A stretch of 64,000 bases of DNA from Phyto melanocephala (taxonomy: Eukaryota > Arthropoda > Insecta > Diptera > Rhinophoridae). The notes under the pieces were generated by a model that was not told where the DNA came from, ran no database searches, and saw only the letters and a program-made list of their open reading frames with translations. Below are positions 11,240 through 22,693 of this stretch, in pieces. A program made the position numbers and the translations under genes. The stretch spans positions 123,962,833 through 124,026,832 of the forward strand of contig OW799233.1 in the NCBI GenBank assembly GCA_941918925.1, given 5' to 3'. Within the stretch, counting starts at the first letter, position 1, and each line of letters begins with the position of its first letter.

Positions 11240-11770
11240 AAATTTAATTTCTTTCATGGCTTTACCATGAAGTTGTTGTTTTTGTGCTATATCTCAGTCA
11301 TTTTCGAAGCGATTTTCTAGGATTTTCTGGAATAGTTCTCCAGTCTAGGACTTGAATTTGGAATCACTCTTGTATCCAAAAGTTGATTGAGAGCTGTATG
11401 AACTTAATATATGTATTAAAAAATTTCCCAGATGTTTTTACCTATAACTTTTCCGATTAGTGAATAATTTCTCGAAAACTATATGCGGATAAAGGAGCTG
11501 ATAAAATATATATAATATGAGAAATATCAGAGGCAAAGGTATTTATATACTTATATCTCAGCAGATTATAATCACTGGTTTAAAATACATAAAAATAAAT
11601 AGTTTTCTTCAGATTGTTTGATTTCAACATTGCTCAATCGACTTCTTTATTAATAAGGTTTCCGAAAATATATACTTTATGGAGTGGCAAATGAATATTG
11701 TTGAAATGGTATGGCAAAACCACATAGCTATACATATGGTATACACGTAACACTTGGCACCACAGCTAAA
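11240..11770 (-). repeat. Old diverged type A repeat fragment
   Basis: Shows the TGCTATATCTCAG, CAAAAGTTGATTGA, GGTTTCCGAAAATATATACTTTATGG and GGCACCACAG landmarks of the type A core, heavily mutated. The terminal hairpin is lost. Confidence 0.5.
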
Positions 11771-12098
11771 CATATAAAAAATATCACAAAATGTATTTAA
11801 AAACTGTAAAATCGGCAACACTGCCCATATAGTTCAATAGCGATAAAATGTTTCATTTCTGGATATTAACATATAAACAATATCCCACCAGTGATTGAAT
11901 TTCGAACGTAATTTTTTATGTTTTGTGTTTCAAAGTTACTGAATTCCTATTATCTATAGTAATATTTATTTTAAAATTTATTCTATTACATCATCTGTGA
12001 GCATATGCAAATAAGTCGTTAGTCATTAATGTCGATATAATTTTCAAACTGCTGCCAAATCTTACAGAAATAAAAATAATTCTTACATGCATAACATA

Positions 12099-12358
12099 TC
12101 GACCCCTGTGCGCGAAACTATCGTATGTTAAGTTTTCTTAGAAATCGTCTTTTTTATGCAAATTAGTTCTACATCCATTAATCCATCTGCTGAAAAAATA
12201 TTATAGCTATAACTGTTTTAGTTATTGAGATAACACTGCGTACATTTTATCGTATGTAGCAGTGTTATTAACGTTTTCATTTATTTAAGAGTAATAAAAA
12301 CGCTCTCCTGTAAGATTATGTTTTTGTAGCATACGATAATTTCGCGCACAGTGGTCAA
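12099..12358. mobile_element. 260-bp TIR MITE
   Basis: CGACCCCTGTGCGCGAAACT and the complement of TTTCGCGCACAGTGGTC form about 26-bp inverted ends. Flanks are ATAT-like, so the target is probably TA. No coding. Confidence 0.7.
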
Positions 12359-12568
12359 TATATTACATGATGCAGATAGAAGCTCACTCTTTGTTATAAA
12401 CTATTACTACCACTACAACAGATATATACAACTCCAATTTGATTCAGCTAAACAAATTGGGATAAAAAAACAGTTAAACAATTTTTAACACAAATTTCTT
12501 AAATAGAAACTTTAATATCAAAGTTTTTTAAACCATAAATTTTACAGTGTAAGAAATGCAAAATGTAA

Positions 12569-12699
12569 CCCCCATACCTAAACAAGAGCGTTGAGCGTCA
12601 AGCGTTGGAGTTTTACATGTGTTTTGTTTTTGTTACAATAACAAAATACATACAAAATTGCAACGCTTGACGCTCAACGCGCTTGTTTAGGTATGGGCC
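12569..12699. mobile_element. 131-bp hairpin MITE, TAA target (PIF/Harbinger-like)
   Basis: Near-palindrome: CCCATACCTAAACAAGAGCG to the complement at the right end, arms about 37 bp including GTTGAGCGTCAAGCGTTG. TAA flanks both ends (12566-12568, 12700-12702), the target size of PIF/Harbinger. Confidence 0.8.
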
Positions 12700-12702
12700 T
12701 AA

Positions 12703-13462
12703 GTGGTAAGTAATATGGAAATATTATCTAACACACAGTTTTTTAACCCTTTCCTATTAAATAAAGTTATACGTCTGCATTGTATAGCAGCTAAAATTAA
12801 AAGCATACTTTAAGGCTGAGACTTAAAACCGGTGCTTCAAAGCACTAAATATTAAGTTAAAGTGTTGCTTAAGTTGAGAAATAATTTTACTTGTGTTTGT
12901 GTTATAAATATTAGGCCATTTCAAAGCAAACTCTCATATTTCACTATTTGGTATTTTTCGTATTAAAAAACTAGACTTTTTAAACCTTTTTTTTTTAATT
13001 TTAACAAATACATTGAAATTTTTTTTATTTGTTTTTGTTTATGCTTAGATGGTGATAATTTTACTATTCTGATTAGGTTCTTTAAATATTTTTAATAAAA
13101 AAAAAAAAAAAAATAGTTAACCTGTAACTGAAACATCCTTTTTTACTGTTTTGATAATTTTTTATTAATTTCACAACTGTGCAAGAAACTTTTTTATTTA
13201 AAAAAAAAATAAAATAAACCGAGAATAAGAAATATCCCAGACATAGACTTCTGTCAGACATGCCTGGGAAATTTCATGTACGACATGTCTGATAGATTTC
13301 TGACTGATTTTGTAAGCATATGTCAGTGGATTTTATTTAATTTTAATTACCGACATGTCTAATTGATTTCTGGGTGACTTCGTACAGATTTGCCGAAGTT
13401 TTCTTGTTTTTGTAATTAATATTTAAAAAATAAATAAAAGTTGCTAGAATCTCTTATATATT
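12703..13462. repeat. GACATGTCTG-rich flank, left of the LTR element
   Basis: GACATGTCTGA-type words with ATTTCTG partners recur at 13230-13400. The same motifs resume at 16970-17170 beyond the LTR element, suggesting that the retrotransposon landed in an older repeat. Confidence 0.4.
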
Positions 13463-13691
13463 ATTACAGTAGAGCTTGTAAGGTGCGTATCAAAGTGTGT
13501 TTGATAATAAAAGTGTATAACCATAAGTGTAATAAGTAAAGTGATATAAAAACAATATTTGAGTGTATTTAAATAAATAAAGTGCTCTTAATTTTATAAC
13601 TAATTTCAACTGTTTTTAATTGCAATAAAAGAACTCAATAGGTTTATTTATAGGAAATAATCCAACGTTTATAAAAGGTATAAACGTAACA
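13463..13691 (+). repeat. 5' LTR
   Basis: Direct repeat of 16523-16751 with three mismatches. It contains TATAAAA at 13545 as a possible promoter and AATAAA near 13576 as a possible polyadenylation signal. It begins ATTACAG and ends GTAACA; the boundaries are set by the ATATT duplication. Confidence 0.9.
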
Positions 13692-13712
13692 ACTGGTGTC
13701 AGAAGTGGGATT
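13692..13712 (+). other. Primer-binding site
   Basis: TGGTGTCAGAAGTGGGA two bases after the 5' LTR; it begins with TGG, complementary to the CCA end of a tRNA. The primer tRNA is not identified. Confidence 0.6.
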
Positions 13713-13729
13713 GCATTATCATAAAAGAC

Positions 13730-16510
13730 ATGAAATTTGAGGAGCTTAAAGTTGAACAACTCAAGAAAGAATTGAGTAAGCTGGAATTGTTGACAACAGG
13801 TAATAAAGTGGAATTGCAAAAGAGACTTCTAGATGAATTTAAGCGGCGTAATATTGACATTGATGGTTACGAGTTTGACGAAAAAGAAGAAATGGAAATT
13901 TCTACTCGTGCAACCACAAACAGCATGGATTTAAGTACTATGCTTGCAGCAATGATGGAAAAAATTGAACTCAACAGTCAAAAATTATTAGCTGAAGTTA
14001 AAGTTGAAGTTCAAGAAACTTCTAGAGCTAATAATGAGAAATTATTAGCCGAAGTTCAAGAAACTTCTAAAGCTAATAATGAAAAATTATTAGCTGAAGT
14101 TAAAGTGGAAGTTCAAGAAGTTAAATTAGAAGTTCAAGAAACTTCTAGAGCTAATAATGAAAAATTATTACCTGAAGTAAAAGAAGAGTTGGAGTTGAAA
14201 TTTCAAGAATGTTCTAGAGCTACGAACCAGAAACTTCAGGAAATTTCTGAGGCTGTGAATAACAGAGTCGATTGCGTTGAAAAACAAGTTAAAGATGTTA
14301 ACGAAAAATTGCAGTTACAAGTAAAAAATGTTGATGAAAAATTGCAATTACAAGACGAAAAATTTAAAAATTTGGAAATAAAAATTAATGATCTTCAATG
14401 TCATGAGGGACCAGTGCGAATAATTCCAGAAATATCGAGTAGAATAAAGGCCCCTACTTTTGACGGCAGTGCACCATTTAATGTTTTTAAATTTCAGTTT
14501 GAGACAGTTGCCAATAGAAATATGTGGAACAATGAAGAAAAGGCTTTAGAGTTGATTTTGGCATTAAAAGGTAACGCAGCACAAGTTCTAGAAAGTATAC
14601 CCATTGGCTGCAGAGAAAACTATGATGACATAATGGTTGCACTACAACGTAAGTATGGCGGCGAGCACAAACGAGATATATACCGAATGGAATTACGAGG
14701 CAGAATACAGAAAGCTAACGAGTCATTACAAGATTTCGCAACAGAGATCGAGCGTTTGGTGCAGTTGACATATCCAGGTGAAAATCACCCATTTTTAGAT
14801 CAGTTTAAAATTGAAACGTTTGTTAATGGAATACGTGATCCTGAAATAAAGCACGCGGTGTTTGGCACGCATAAATCGACGTTTGCAGAAACAGTAGCAT
14901 ACGCACTGACACAGGAAACTGCAAAAATGCTTTCTAAGCCGCAGATATATAAGGTGCGAAATCTCAAAATTTCTGTAGAAATGGAAAGAGATGAAATAAG
15001 TGATTTAAAGGCACGTATACAGGCGTTAGAGGAGAAGTTAGGCAAAGTAAAAGTCAAATGCTATAACTGCGGTAAGGATGGACATTATCAGCGAAATTGT
15101 AGAGCACCAAGAAAGCGGGCTAGATTTGTATCGCCACCTGAGTACAGCAAGCTGGAAAACACGCAGTTACCGTTAAAAGAAGTTAACACTTATAGGCATG
15201 AGCATGATCCCATTACAGAGGGCCCCACAATCTCCATATCAGTAATGCAGCAGGAAAATAGCAACCTTACTGCTTGTGGGTATATCAATGGTCGGAGGCA
15301 TGTTCTTACAATAGATACAGGAGCATCACAATCAATTATCAGACCTGATATAGTCAAGGAGGAAATCGAACCACTATGTGGTGTAAGTCTACGAACAGCT
15401 ACTTGAGAGTTTGCTAATGTTTATGGAAAAATAAAGGTGAAATTAACAATTGAAAATATAAGTGTTAATCATGTATTTATTGTTGCTGACATTGTGGATG
15501 AAGTAATCATCGGCGCTGATTTTATGATAAGTCATAACATTAATCTGCACATGGGACGAAAAGTTATGATTTGGCGCAACATTGAGATTCCGTTGGATTA
15601 CTGGACTAAACGACTTCAGGAAAATAACTCCAGTATTGAGCACAGAAAAGGGGTCAAACATGGCAATGCGGATGCACGTTCCCGAAAATTCTGCAGCTTA
15701 AAGAGCAAATATTGTGCAAAACCTGAGGAAAAAGAGTGCGTAATAGATGTTCGACTAACGCATATAGACACAAGCGGTGAATGGTCGGTGGCGCAAAGAA
15801 AATATCCTATACTGGCAAAGATTATATCAGCAAAGGAAAAAGACAAAAGGCCCACTCGAAACCAAATATCAGCGGGAAGTCCACTAATGAAATCCTATTG
15901 GGCGCTGTGGAATAGCCTGAAGGTGGTTAATGGATGTCTATACCGAATATGGGAAAGTGCTAATGGAAAATCGGTCACAAATCTAATTGTGGTGCCGTCC
16001 TCTAAAGTCGACGAAGTTTTAAGGGAGTTTCACGATGGTCTCAGTGGAGGTCACTTTGGCATGACAAAAACCCTTAAAAAGTTAAAGCAACGGTTCTATT
16101 GGGTTGGCTGTCAACAATCGGTAGCTGGTTGGATAGAAAATTGCGCCCAATGCATCGCAGCTAAAAGCCAAGCAAGAAAAAGTCGTGCGCCATTGCAGAA
16201 GTATAACTTGGGCGGCCCCTTTGAGCAAACAAACATGTCCAGCAACAAGATGAGAACCAGATACGACCGTGCAGCAGAATCTGAAGGCTTTAATGAGGGT
16301 CAGCGAGTTCTACTATATAACCCACAACGCAATAAAGGATTGCAAAATCATTGGGATGGACCGTTTAAGGTGATAAAAAGAATAAATGATGTTGTGTATA
16401 GAATACAGAATTACAATAGCCCAAGATCAAAGATGAAAGTGGTTCATCTCGAGCGCCTCGCTAATTACGGAAAAAGTGAATTTGTGCCTATTCGGGACGA
16501 ACAGGCTTAA
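13730..16510 (+). pseudogene. Gag-protease with truncated pol, one in-frame stop
   Basis: One frame of 926 codons is interrupted only by TGA at codon 559 (15404-15406). Domains in order: SAP-like DNA-binding helices at residues 1-45; a long coiled coil at about 70-215 built of tandem ETSRANNEKLLAEV units; a Gag helical domain at about 237-400; a CCHC knuckle at 444-457 (CYNCGKDGHYQRNC); and an aspartic protease with DTGA at 529-532. After the stop the protease continues to about codon 623. It then jumps to the end of RNase H (IEHRKGVKHGNAD) and to an integrase zinc finger, HX6HX29CX2C (His768, His775, Cys805, Cys808). Near codon 833 it jumps again to the integrase C-terminal domain. Reverse transcriptase, most of RNase H and the integrase DDE core are absent, and both joins keep the frame. 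If read up to the stop it would give Gag with part of protease. Confidence 0.88.
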
Positions 16511-16522
16511 GCGGGCGGTAGT

Positions 16523-16751
16523 ATTACAGTAGAGCTTGTAAGGTGCGTATCAAAGTGTGTTTGATAATAAAACTGTATAACCATAAGTGTAATAAGTAAA
16601 GTGATATAAAAACAATATTTGAGTGTATTTAAATAAATAAAGTGCTCTTAATTTTATAACTAATTTCAACTGTTTTTAATTGCAATAAAAGAACTCAAAA
16701 GGTTTATTTAAAGGAAATAATCCAACGTTTATAAAAGGTATAAACGTAACA
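16523..16751 (+). repeat. 3' LTR
   Basis: Second copy of the 229-bp LTR, directly after the end of the reading frame and a purine-rich tract. Followed by ATATT, matching the sequence before the 5' LTR. Confidence 0.9.
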
Positions 16752-16756
16752 ATATT

Positions 16757-17858
16757 ATAAATAATTTTGATATTGATTAAAAATTAAATAGTTAAAATTA
16801 AACCACAAATATTTAAAATTATTAATAGAAAAATAATTAATAAATAAATTTTGAGAAAAAGTAAATATTAAAATAACAAATATTAAAAAGAATAATTTTG
16901 AATTTAAAAATTACAAATAATTAAGTTTTATATAAATTCTGTAATTGTTTTTATTAAATATTCTTTCGGATTTCTGTGAGAAATCAGAACATATATCGAA
17001 AACTAAATCAGAATTTCATCTTCTTTTTCTATCAGATTTCTATTAGACACGTCAGTAAAAAACTTAGAATTTACCACGACATGTCTGTCAGCATTCGTGT
17101 CAAGCAGTTTGTATGTTTTTCGGTCAAAAGTCTTTCACATGTTTGTAGACAATTGTTACAAATATCTGACAATTTTGCAGGCTGGGTACATACTCCTTTT
17201 AACAGGGTTGCACAGAAATAAAAATGTATTTGAATTAGTGAGTAAAATAAATTAGCACTGGGATAAAATTTCTAATACATATGTATCAAAAATGTTCTCA
17301 TAGAAATTTTAAATTAGCTTAATTATGTCATCATTTTTAGAAAACTACTTTCGTAATAGAAATTCCTAAAAACTTATTAAGTACATTCTCAAAAAAAGTA
17401 ATTAAATTTGAATATTAATTTCGTTCAAATTAAAAATAAACCAGAAACAGTTTTAAGCATAAATATTGTACTAACGGTCTAATTCAAAAAAAAAAAATTA
17501 AACAGCTTTATAAGAACTTTATAAATCCAATTTCCATAGAAAACTAGTTTTTAAAACCTTTTATAAACGTTTATAATTTTTATTAATAAGAGAAGTAAAA
17601 TAATTCGAAATAGCATTAGTAGCACTATATGCAACCACTTTCGTGCTTTTCGTTATGAGAAAAACAATACTCAAGTAATATTTTAACTCAACAAACGTTT
17701 TCTGGAAGCAAAGAGAAGAATGAGAGATTCAAAAACATTATTACGTTACTAATAACACCCTAAAACAAGTCATAAACCCTAAATATATATAGTGTTTTTT
17801 TAGACATATAGAATTTTTTTAACAATAAAACCCAGACTCAAAAATGTTAAAGCATTTA
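16757..17858. repeat. Right flank of the LTR element, AT-rich
   Basis: AT-rich to 16960, then GACATGTCTGTCAG-type words to about 17170 as on the left flank, then featureless AT-rich DNA. Confidence 0.4.
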
Positions 17859-18925
17859 ATAAAGCGTGGTCCAGTTTGAGGTTCCCTACTATTTTAAGGA
17901 AAAAAAAAAACACAGAAAATTCAAATTTAATGGGGAATGCTTATTATCATTTGAAAGAACATTCTTTGGTATTTATTTTTGAAGATTGTGTCTATCAAAT
18001 GTTAGCCGTTGCTACGTCGCAGATGGTCCATCCGTTGAGTCCAATTTGCGATGACTCGTTCGAGCATTTCGACTGGTAACTGGCGAATGACACGCGTGAT
18101 GTTTTCCTCGAAGCGGGGTTGGCCGCATAAACTTTAGACTTTACATATCCCCACAAGAATAAGTCAAATGGTGTGTTATCACACGGTCTTGGTGGCCAAT
18201 CTTGCTGAAACCAAATGTCGTCGAGATCACGAGCTTCAATTTCAGGCATCAAATAGTCGGTTATCATGGCACGATAACGGTCGCCATTGACGGTTACGTT
18301 CGCACCGGCATAATTTTTAAAGAAATATGGACCGTTGATTCCACCGACCCCCAAACTACACCAAACCGTTGTTTTTTTCTGAATGAAGTGGCAGTTATTG
18401 AATCTGTTCGTCCCAAATGCGGCAATTTTGTTTGTTTACAAGCGATGTCGCTTGCGAAGGTCGAGCAGCTTCAGTTATTGCACAAGCTGTATTTTGTACG
18501 CTTTAAATTCAAGATCTTGACGTAAAATTCGCCAAGTCGTTCCATACGTCAGTTCGAGTTGCTGCGAACGGCGACGAATCGATTCTCCACGGTCTTCGTG
18601 TACACTCTCAGCTACGGCCGCTATATTTTCTTCACAGAGTGCTGGACGTGGTCTATTCGGTTGAATCTTATCCAATAATGAATGCTGGGTCTTAAAATGG
18701 GTGATGGTGTTGCGAATAGTACGCTCAGTAGGCCGATAATGTTGACCATAAGTTGAGCGAAATGCACGAAAAACATACCTTACAGAACGTAAATTTTCGA
18801 CGTCTTTTCATTATGAAATGCCAAACAATACTAAACAAAAATAACATAACAGCATGACGCGACTCACACGTAATCTGTCAAAAAAAGGCTATTGAAAAAA
18901 CTGTCCCTACTTGAATCACCCATTA
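17859..18925 (-). mobile_element. mariner-like element, catalytic region deleted
   Basis: The minus strand carries a transposase remnant: RYVFRAFRSTYGQHYRPTER, DKIQPNRPRPALCEENIAAV, GESIRRRSQQLELTYGTTWR, then GPYFFKNYAGANVTVNGDRY and LDDIWFQQD. It then jumps to WPPRPCDNTPFDLFLWGYVK: the stretch that normally separates these Asp-bearing motifs is missing. The outer ends (AAAGCGTGGTCCAG and CTACTTGAATCACCC) are weak inverted matches and TA-rich. It is non-functional. The family is the insect mariner/IS630 group whose second motif is WFQQDGA. Confidence 0.8.
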
Positions 18926-19199
18926 TTTAAAATTAATCTCTGGTATAACACAACAAAACGTAGTTTTAATGTGTCAAACCTCACGAAAGAGATGGGCAAT
19001 GAGCTGGTCGATTTCTTGAGATAATTTGGTCACCAAAGGTCTGACTCTACAAAGTGATGGTTTCAAACGCTGTATGTTAAGTTTCGTCGTCTTTTTGAAA
19101 TCATTTATCATTCAAATAACTTGCATGACGTAAGGATTTTTTTGGACGGTCACATTTTCATCACTAGCAGGCTTAAGGATTATAAGATATAGCTACGTA

Positions 19200-19915
19200 C
19201 CATTTCGCCAGGTTTAAGTGTGTTGAGTTCAGAAGAAGCCTACTTTACAAGGACTCAAATGATGACCTCATTTTAAAAATTTATTTCTGTCACAGATATT
19301 TCACAGATCGCAAGTGTAAAAAGGTTAATGAAATTGTGTGGTTTATTGGGGACTCAACATCAGTTTTGTTGGTTAAGGCTATAATACACGGCATGTTTTT
19401 TACATCTGACTTCAAAATTTGTGAGACATATGTAAATCTACATGTCTGTCAAAATTGTACTTTTACGCTGACTGCTTTGCAGCAGCAGAGATCTCTGCCA
19501 ACGACTGATGTCACATGTTTTGACAGAAGAAAATAGAGTACTTTTACGCTGGCTGCTTTGCAGCAGCAGAGTTTTCTGCCAACGACTGATGTCACATGTT
19601 TTGACAGAAGAAAATAGAGCGCCTTCTAATTAAAATTTTGTCAGATGTCTCAACACATGTTTTGGCAGAAGAAAATAGAGCGCCTTCTAATTAAAATTTT
19701 GTCAGATGTCTCAACACATGTTTTTTTACAGAAGTAATGTTTTAAAGGTAACACACGACATGTTTGTATTAGCAGTGGGGAATTTGACAAGTCAGATGTA
19801 AAAAACATGCCGTGTATTAGCTCCTTTAACGATACCATTAGTGTAGAAGCAAAGAAAAAGAAATTGCCACTGGGAGATTTATTTTCTGAATTTGTTAAAT
19901 TAAAAAACCGGAAAA
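19200..19915 (+). pseudogene. Unidentified coding remnant split by the TTAA MITE
   Basis: Left of the MITE the plus strand reads LLYKDSNDDLILKIYFC, then TDRKCKKVNEIVWFIGDS and TSVLLV. Right of it, in the frame kept if the MITE and one TTAA are removed, it reads NDTISVEAKKKKLPLGDLF, SEFVKLKNRKSHSGQKC and stop. About 90 codons are open across the site. I do not recognise the protein; a transposon or host origin are both possible. Confidence 0.4.
19377..19824. mobile_element. TTAA-flanked MITE with internal tandem repeats
   Basis: TTAA lies on both sides (19373-19376 and 19825-19828). The ends are inverted: CTATAATACACGGCATG on the left, the complement of CATGCCGTGTATTAG on the right, continuing through TTTTTTACATCTGACTT. 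Inside are two 81-bp units starting GTACTTTTACGCTG (19458, 19539) and two 61-bp units starting CGCCTTCTAATT (19620, 19681). TTAA targets fit piggyBac-type non-autonomous elements. Confidence 0.8.
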
Positions 19916-20317
19916 GCCATTCTGGACAAAAATGTTAACTCGTACATGTTTCACAGAGTCTTTGGTAGGTATATCGTAGGTATATCTAATATAACTTTAA
20001 GCCGACTCCTATAGCTTGTCTATGGAATAACTTCTATCTGACACTGTACATGTTCTTATATGTAGCAAAATATCCCCCTTTCTTACAAAAGGTTTCCAAT
20101 CGAAGTGCAACAATTTTTAGAAAAGAACATTATTACACCATTATTAGATCATAGATATTTTTAAAGTTTTTTATCGAATGCCAAAATATTTTATTGCTTC
20201 TGGTAAAAATGGTATCGTAAACCATTTCTTTGACATTTCTACATACTTACATACATACATACGCACACACACGTTGCGAACACTTAGTGAGTTGGTGTGG
20301 TTGCTTTTGTTTGTTTT
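19916..20317. other. No gene seen; short microsatellite
   Basis: Holds a CATACATACATACG-type run at 20248-20265 and otherwise no structure. Confidence 0.45.
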
Positions 20318-22693
20318 TATACCCGCCACCAAAAAAATGGTGGGGGTATATTCATTTTGTCATTCCGTTTGTAACACATCGAAATATCCATTTTAGACCC
20401 CATAAAGTATATATATTCTGAATCGGGGTTTGATTTTATGACGATCTAGCTATGTCCGTCCGTCTGTTGAAAGCACGATAGAGGTCGCACCGAAAAAGCT
20501 AGGAGGCTCAAATTTTGCCAGAATCTTTCTTATAGACAAGGTTTGTTTGGTATTGAAAATGGGCTAAATCGGAATATTAGGAAGAGAGTTATAGCTCGAA
20601 AAGCAAGAGTAGGTCGAAAAAACCGTGTCCTTCGAACATCGAATAAAATGGATTTATGTCCAAACGCCTTAACGTAGACTCATGAAACTTCGAATATTTC
20701 CTGGGTAAAGACAATATTTTTCCCCGAAAATTGTCTAAATCTATGCATTAGGAGAGGAGTTATCGATCAAAATGTACGAAAATTTATACCGCACAGTGTA
20801 TTTTTCGGTATATTTAAAAACAAAAACGTCATAAAAGCAACAAAATTGGATGTACGACTCTGAAATTTTGCACACTTTGCTTTTTGGTGACACGCTTTCT
20901 TGTAACGGCAAATCAATGTGCCACGCCCACTTTTACGCCCACCTCCCATATAACGTTTTAACTAAAATTCATATAATTTCTCTATTAATAAAGATTTTGG
21001 AATAATAAAGGCCTATATTGAAACACCTCTGTTGTACTCATTCGCAAAAATAACTTTGACACGCCTACTATAACGCCCACTTTTCACGTTATCTACCGTT
21101 AATGAAATTTAAAAGCTCATAAAACCGCTAAAATTAGAGGTATGATGATAAATTTTGCTACGTCTATCCCCCTAGGCAATTTCATTACTGTGCCAAACAA
21201 TTAAGGTGCCACGCCCACTTTTACGCCCACCTATAAACGCATAAACGTAGTCATGAAACTTCGAATATATATTTATCGAGTCAAAAGAATATTTTTCCCT
21301 GAAAATCGCTTAAATCTATGAATTAGGAAAAGAGTTATAGATAAAAATGTACGAAAATTTATACCGCACAGTGTATATTTCAAATTTAAAACGTAATAAA
21401 ACTGACAAAACTATATGTACGATTCTGAAATTTTGCAAACTAGCAACTACTAGATGGCATGCTAACAACTTATGCTTATGTTCTCCTGAAGTTATGCTCT
21501 ATTAAAAATGGGAATTTAGGAAAATTTTGACCTAAGTCAAAAAAAATTATCTCTAAACATTATAAACAATTTATTTTCATGTACTAATGGCTAACAAATT
21601 TTGAAATTATACAAAACTTATTTCGTTTGATAATCTTTTAAAAGCAAAATGTTTTAGAAGTTTCAAAATCAAAATCTTACTAATAAATTTCCCGTTTTAG
21701 AAAAATGCAGAGAATGTATATTTTAAATCACCCTGTGGCCCTTAAAATTTAACCTTAAATTCACTTTCTTCCTCTTAAATTCATGTAAATTCTCTATGAA
21801 TAAAGATTTTGGAATACTAAAGGACTATATTGAAATATCTAAGTTATGTTTATTAGCAGAAACTTTATTGACACGCGTATTTTAACGGCCACTTTCATTG
21901 AAAGACTAAATTTACGAAAACATTTTACTAGCATACCGAAGTTATAATGGGTGGTTTAATTTTAAGGGATTTGATTTTGAATAAAATTATTATGAAATTA
22001 TTATCATTTATTTTTATAATGATAATATTTGTATGCTTCAATTATGTATGGAACAAAATATCGGCCAAATGGCCCCCCAACCTAGGCGGCACACTTCGAT
22101 CCGATAGTCCTTATTTTCAATGACACTGTTGATGCTCAATTGTTGGGCACGATGATGAGTCGAGGTTGCTTGCTCTTTTGCCACGTTATCGTGAAAACAG
22201 CAATGTTTCCCATTCAACGAACTAAGATGGCATTCACAGATGTTTTCACATTTCATACAGACCTGCTTTGCAGACATTTAAATATTTTTTACAATTCTCA
22301 CGATTGTGGACGAATTCGAACGATTATGTTGACCAAAAGAATCACGAAGTGCACAAAATGCATTTTGATTTGAACGCCCATTTTTATAAAAATCTTTAAT
22401 ATTGAAAAGCGTTGCTCGATTGCGTATCTTTCCACGGTTCAAATTGAGTTAGTCTGAGATTGAGAAATGTCAAATGAAATACAAGAAAAAAGTTGAAGTT
22501 TAGATGTGGTTCACCTTCAACATGGGCCCTTAAAATTTAACCACCCTCTACAAAAAAAAGTGATACATATTTTATTATAAAGAGATTATTCTATAGCGAT
22601 TAACAAAATAATAAATATTGTGCTTTAAATGTACACAAAATTGGTGGTGGGTATAAAAGATTCGGCACAGCCGAATATAGTGCTCTTACTTGT
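20318..22693 (+). repeat. Type B DINE-1/Helentron-like repeat (2.4 kb)
   Basis: Starts TATACCCGCCACC with a short palindrome (CCACCAAAAAAATGGTGG), then the CCATAAAGTATATATATTCTGA core and GTCCGTCCGTCTG. It ends GGTGGTGGGTATAAAAG, an ATTCGGCACAGCCGAAT hairpin and CTCTTACTTG. The inside contains units with GCCACGCCCACTTTTACG, partly deleted relative to the copy at 30359. Confidence 0.85.

Larger units (their letters stand above)
13463..16751 (+). mobile_element. Short Gypsy-type LTR retrotransposon, RT and integrase core deleted
   Basis: Two 229-bp direct repeats (13463-13691 and 16523-16751) differ at three positions, so the insertion is fairly young. ATATT flanks both sides (13458-13462, 16752-16756), a 5-bp target duplication typical of Gypsy. 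A primer-binding site starting TGGTGTCAGAAG lies 2 nt after the left LTR and a purine-rich tract (AAGCGGGCGGTAG) lies before the right LTR. Total length is 3.3 kb against 5-7 kb for full Gypsy elements. The gene order gag-protease, RNase H tail, integrase zinc finger, integrase C-terminus shows where pol sequence is missing. Confidence 0.92.

Noticed and set aside
14800..15057. Minus-strand open frames within the LTR element (also 13616, 15443, 15616)
   Set aside because: Antisense to the Gag/pol frame.
20767..20949. Open frame MGGGRKSGRG (also 30820-31002)
   Set aside because: Same part of both type B repeats; explained by the repeat, not by coding constraint.
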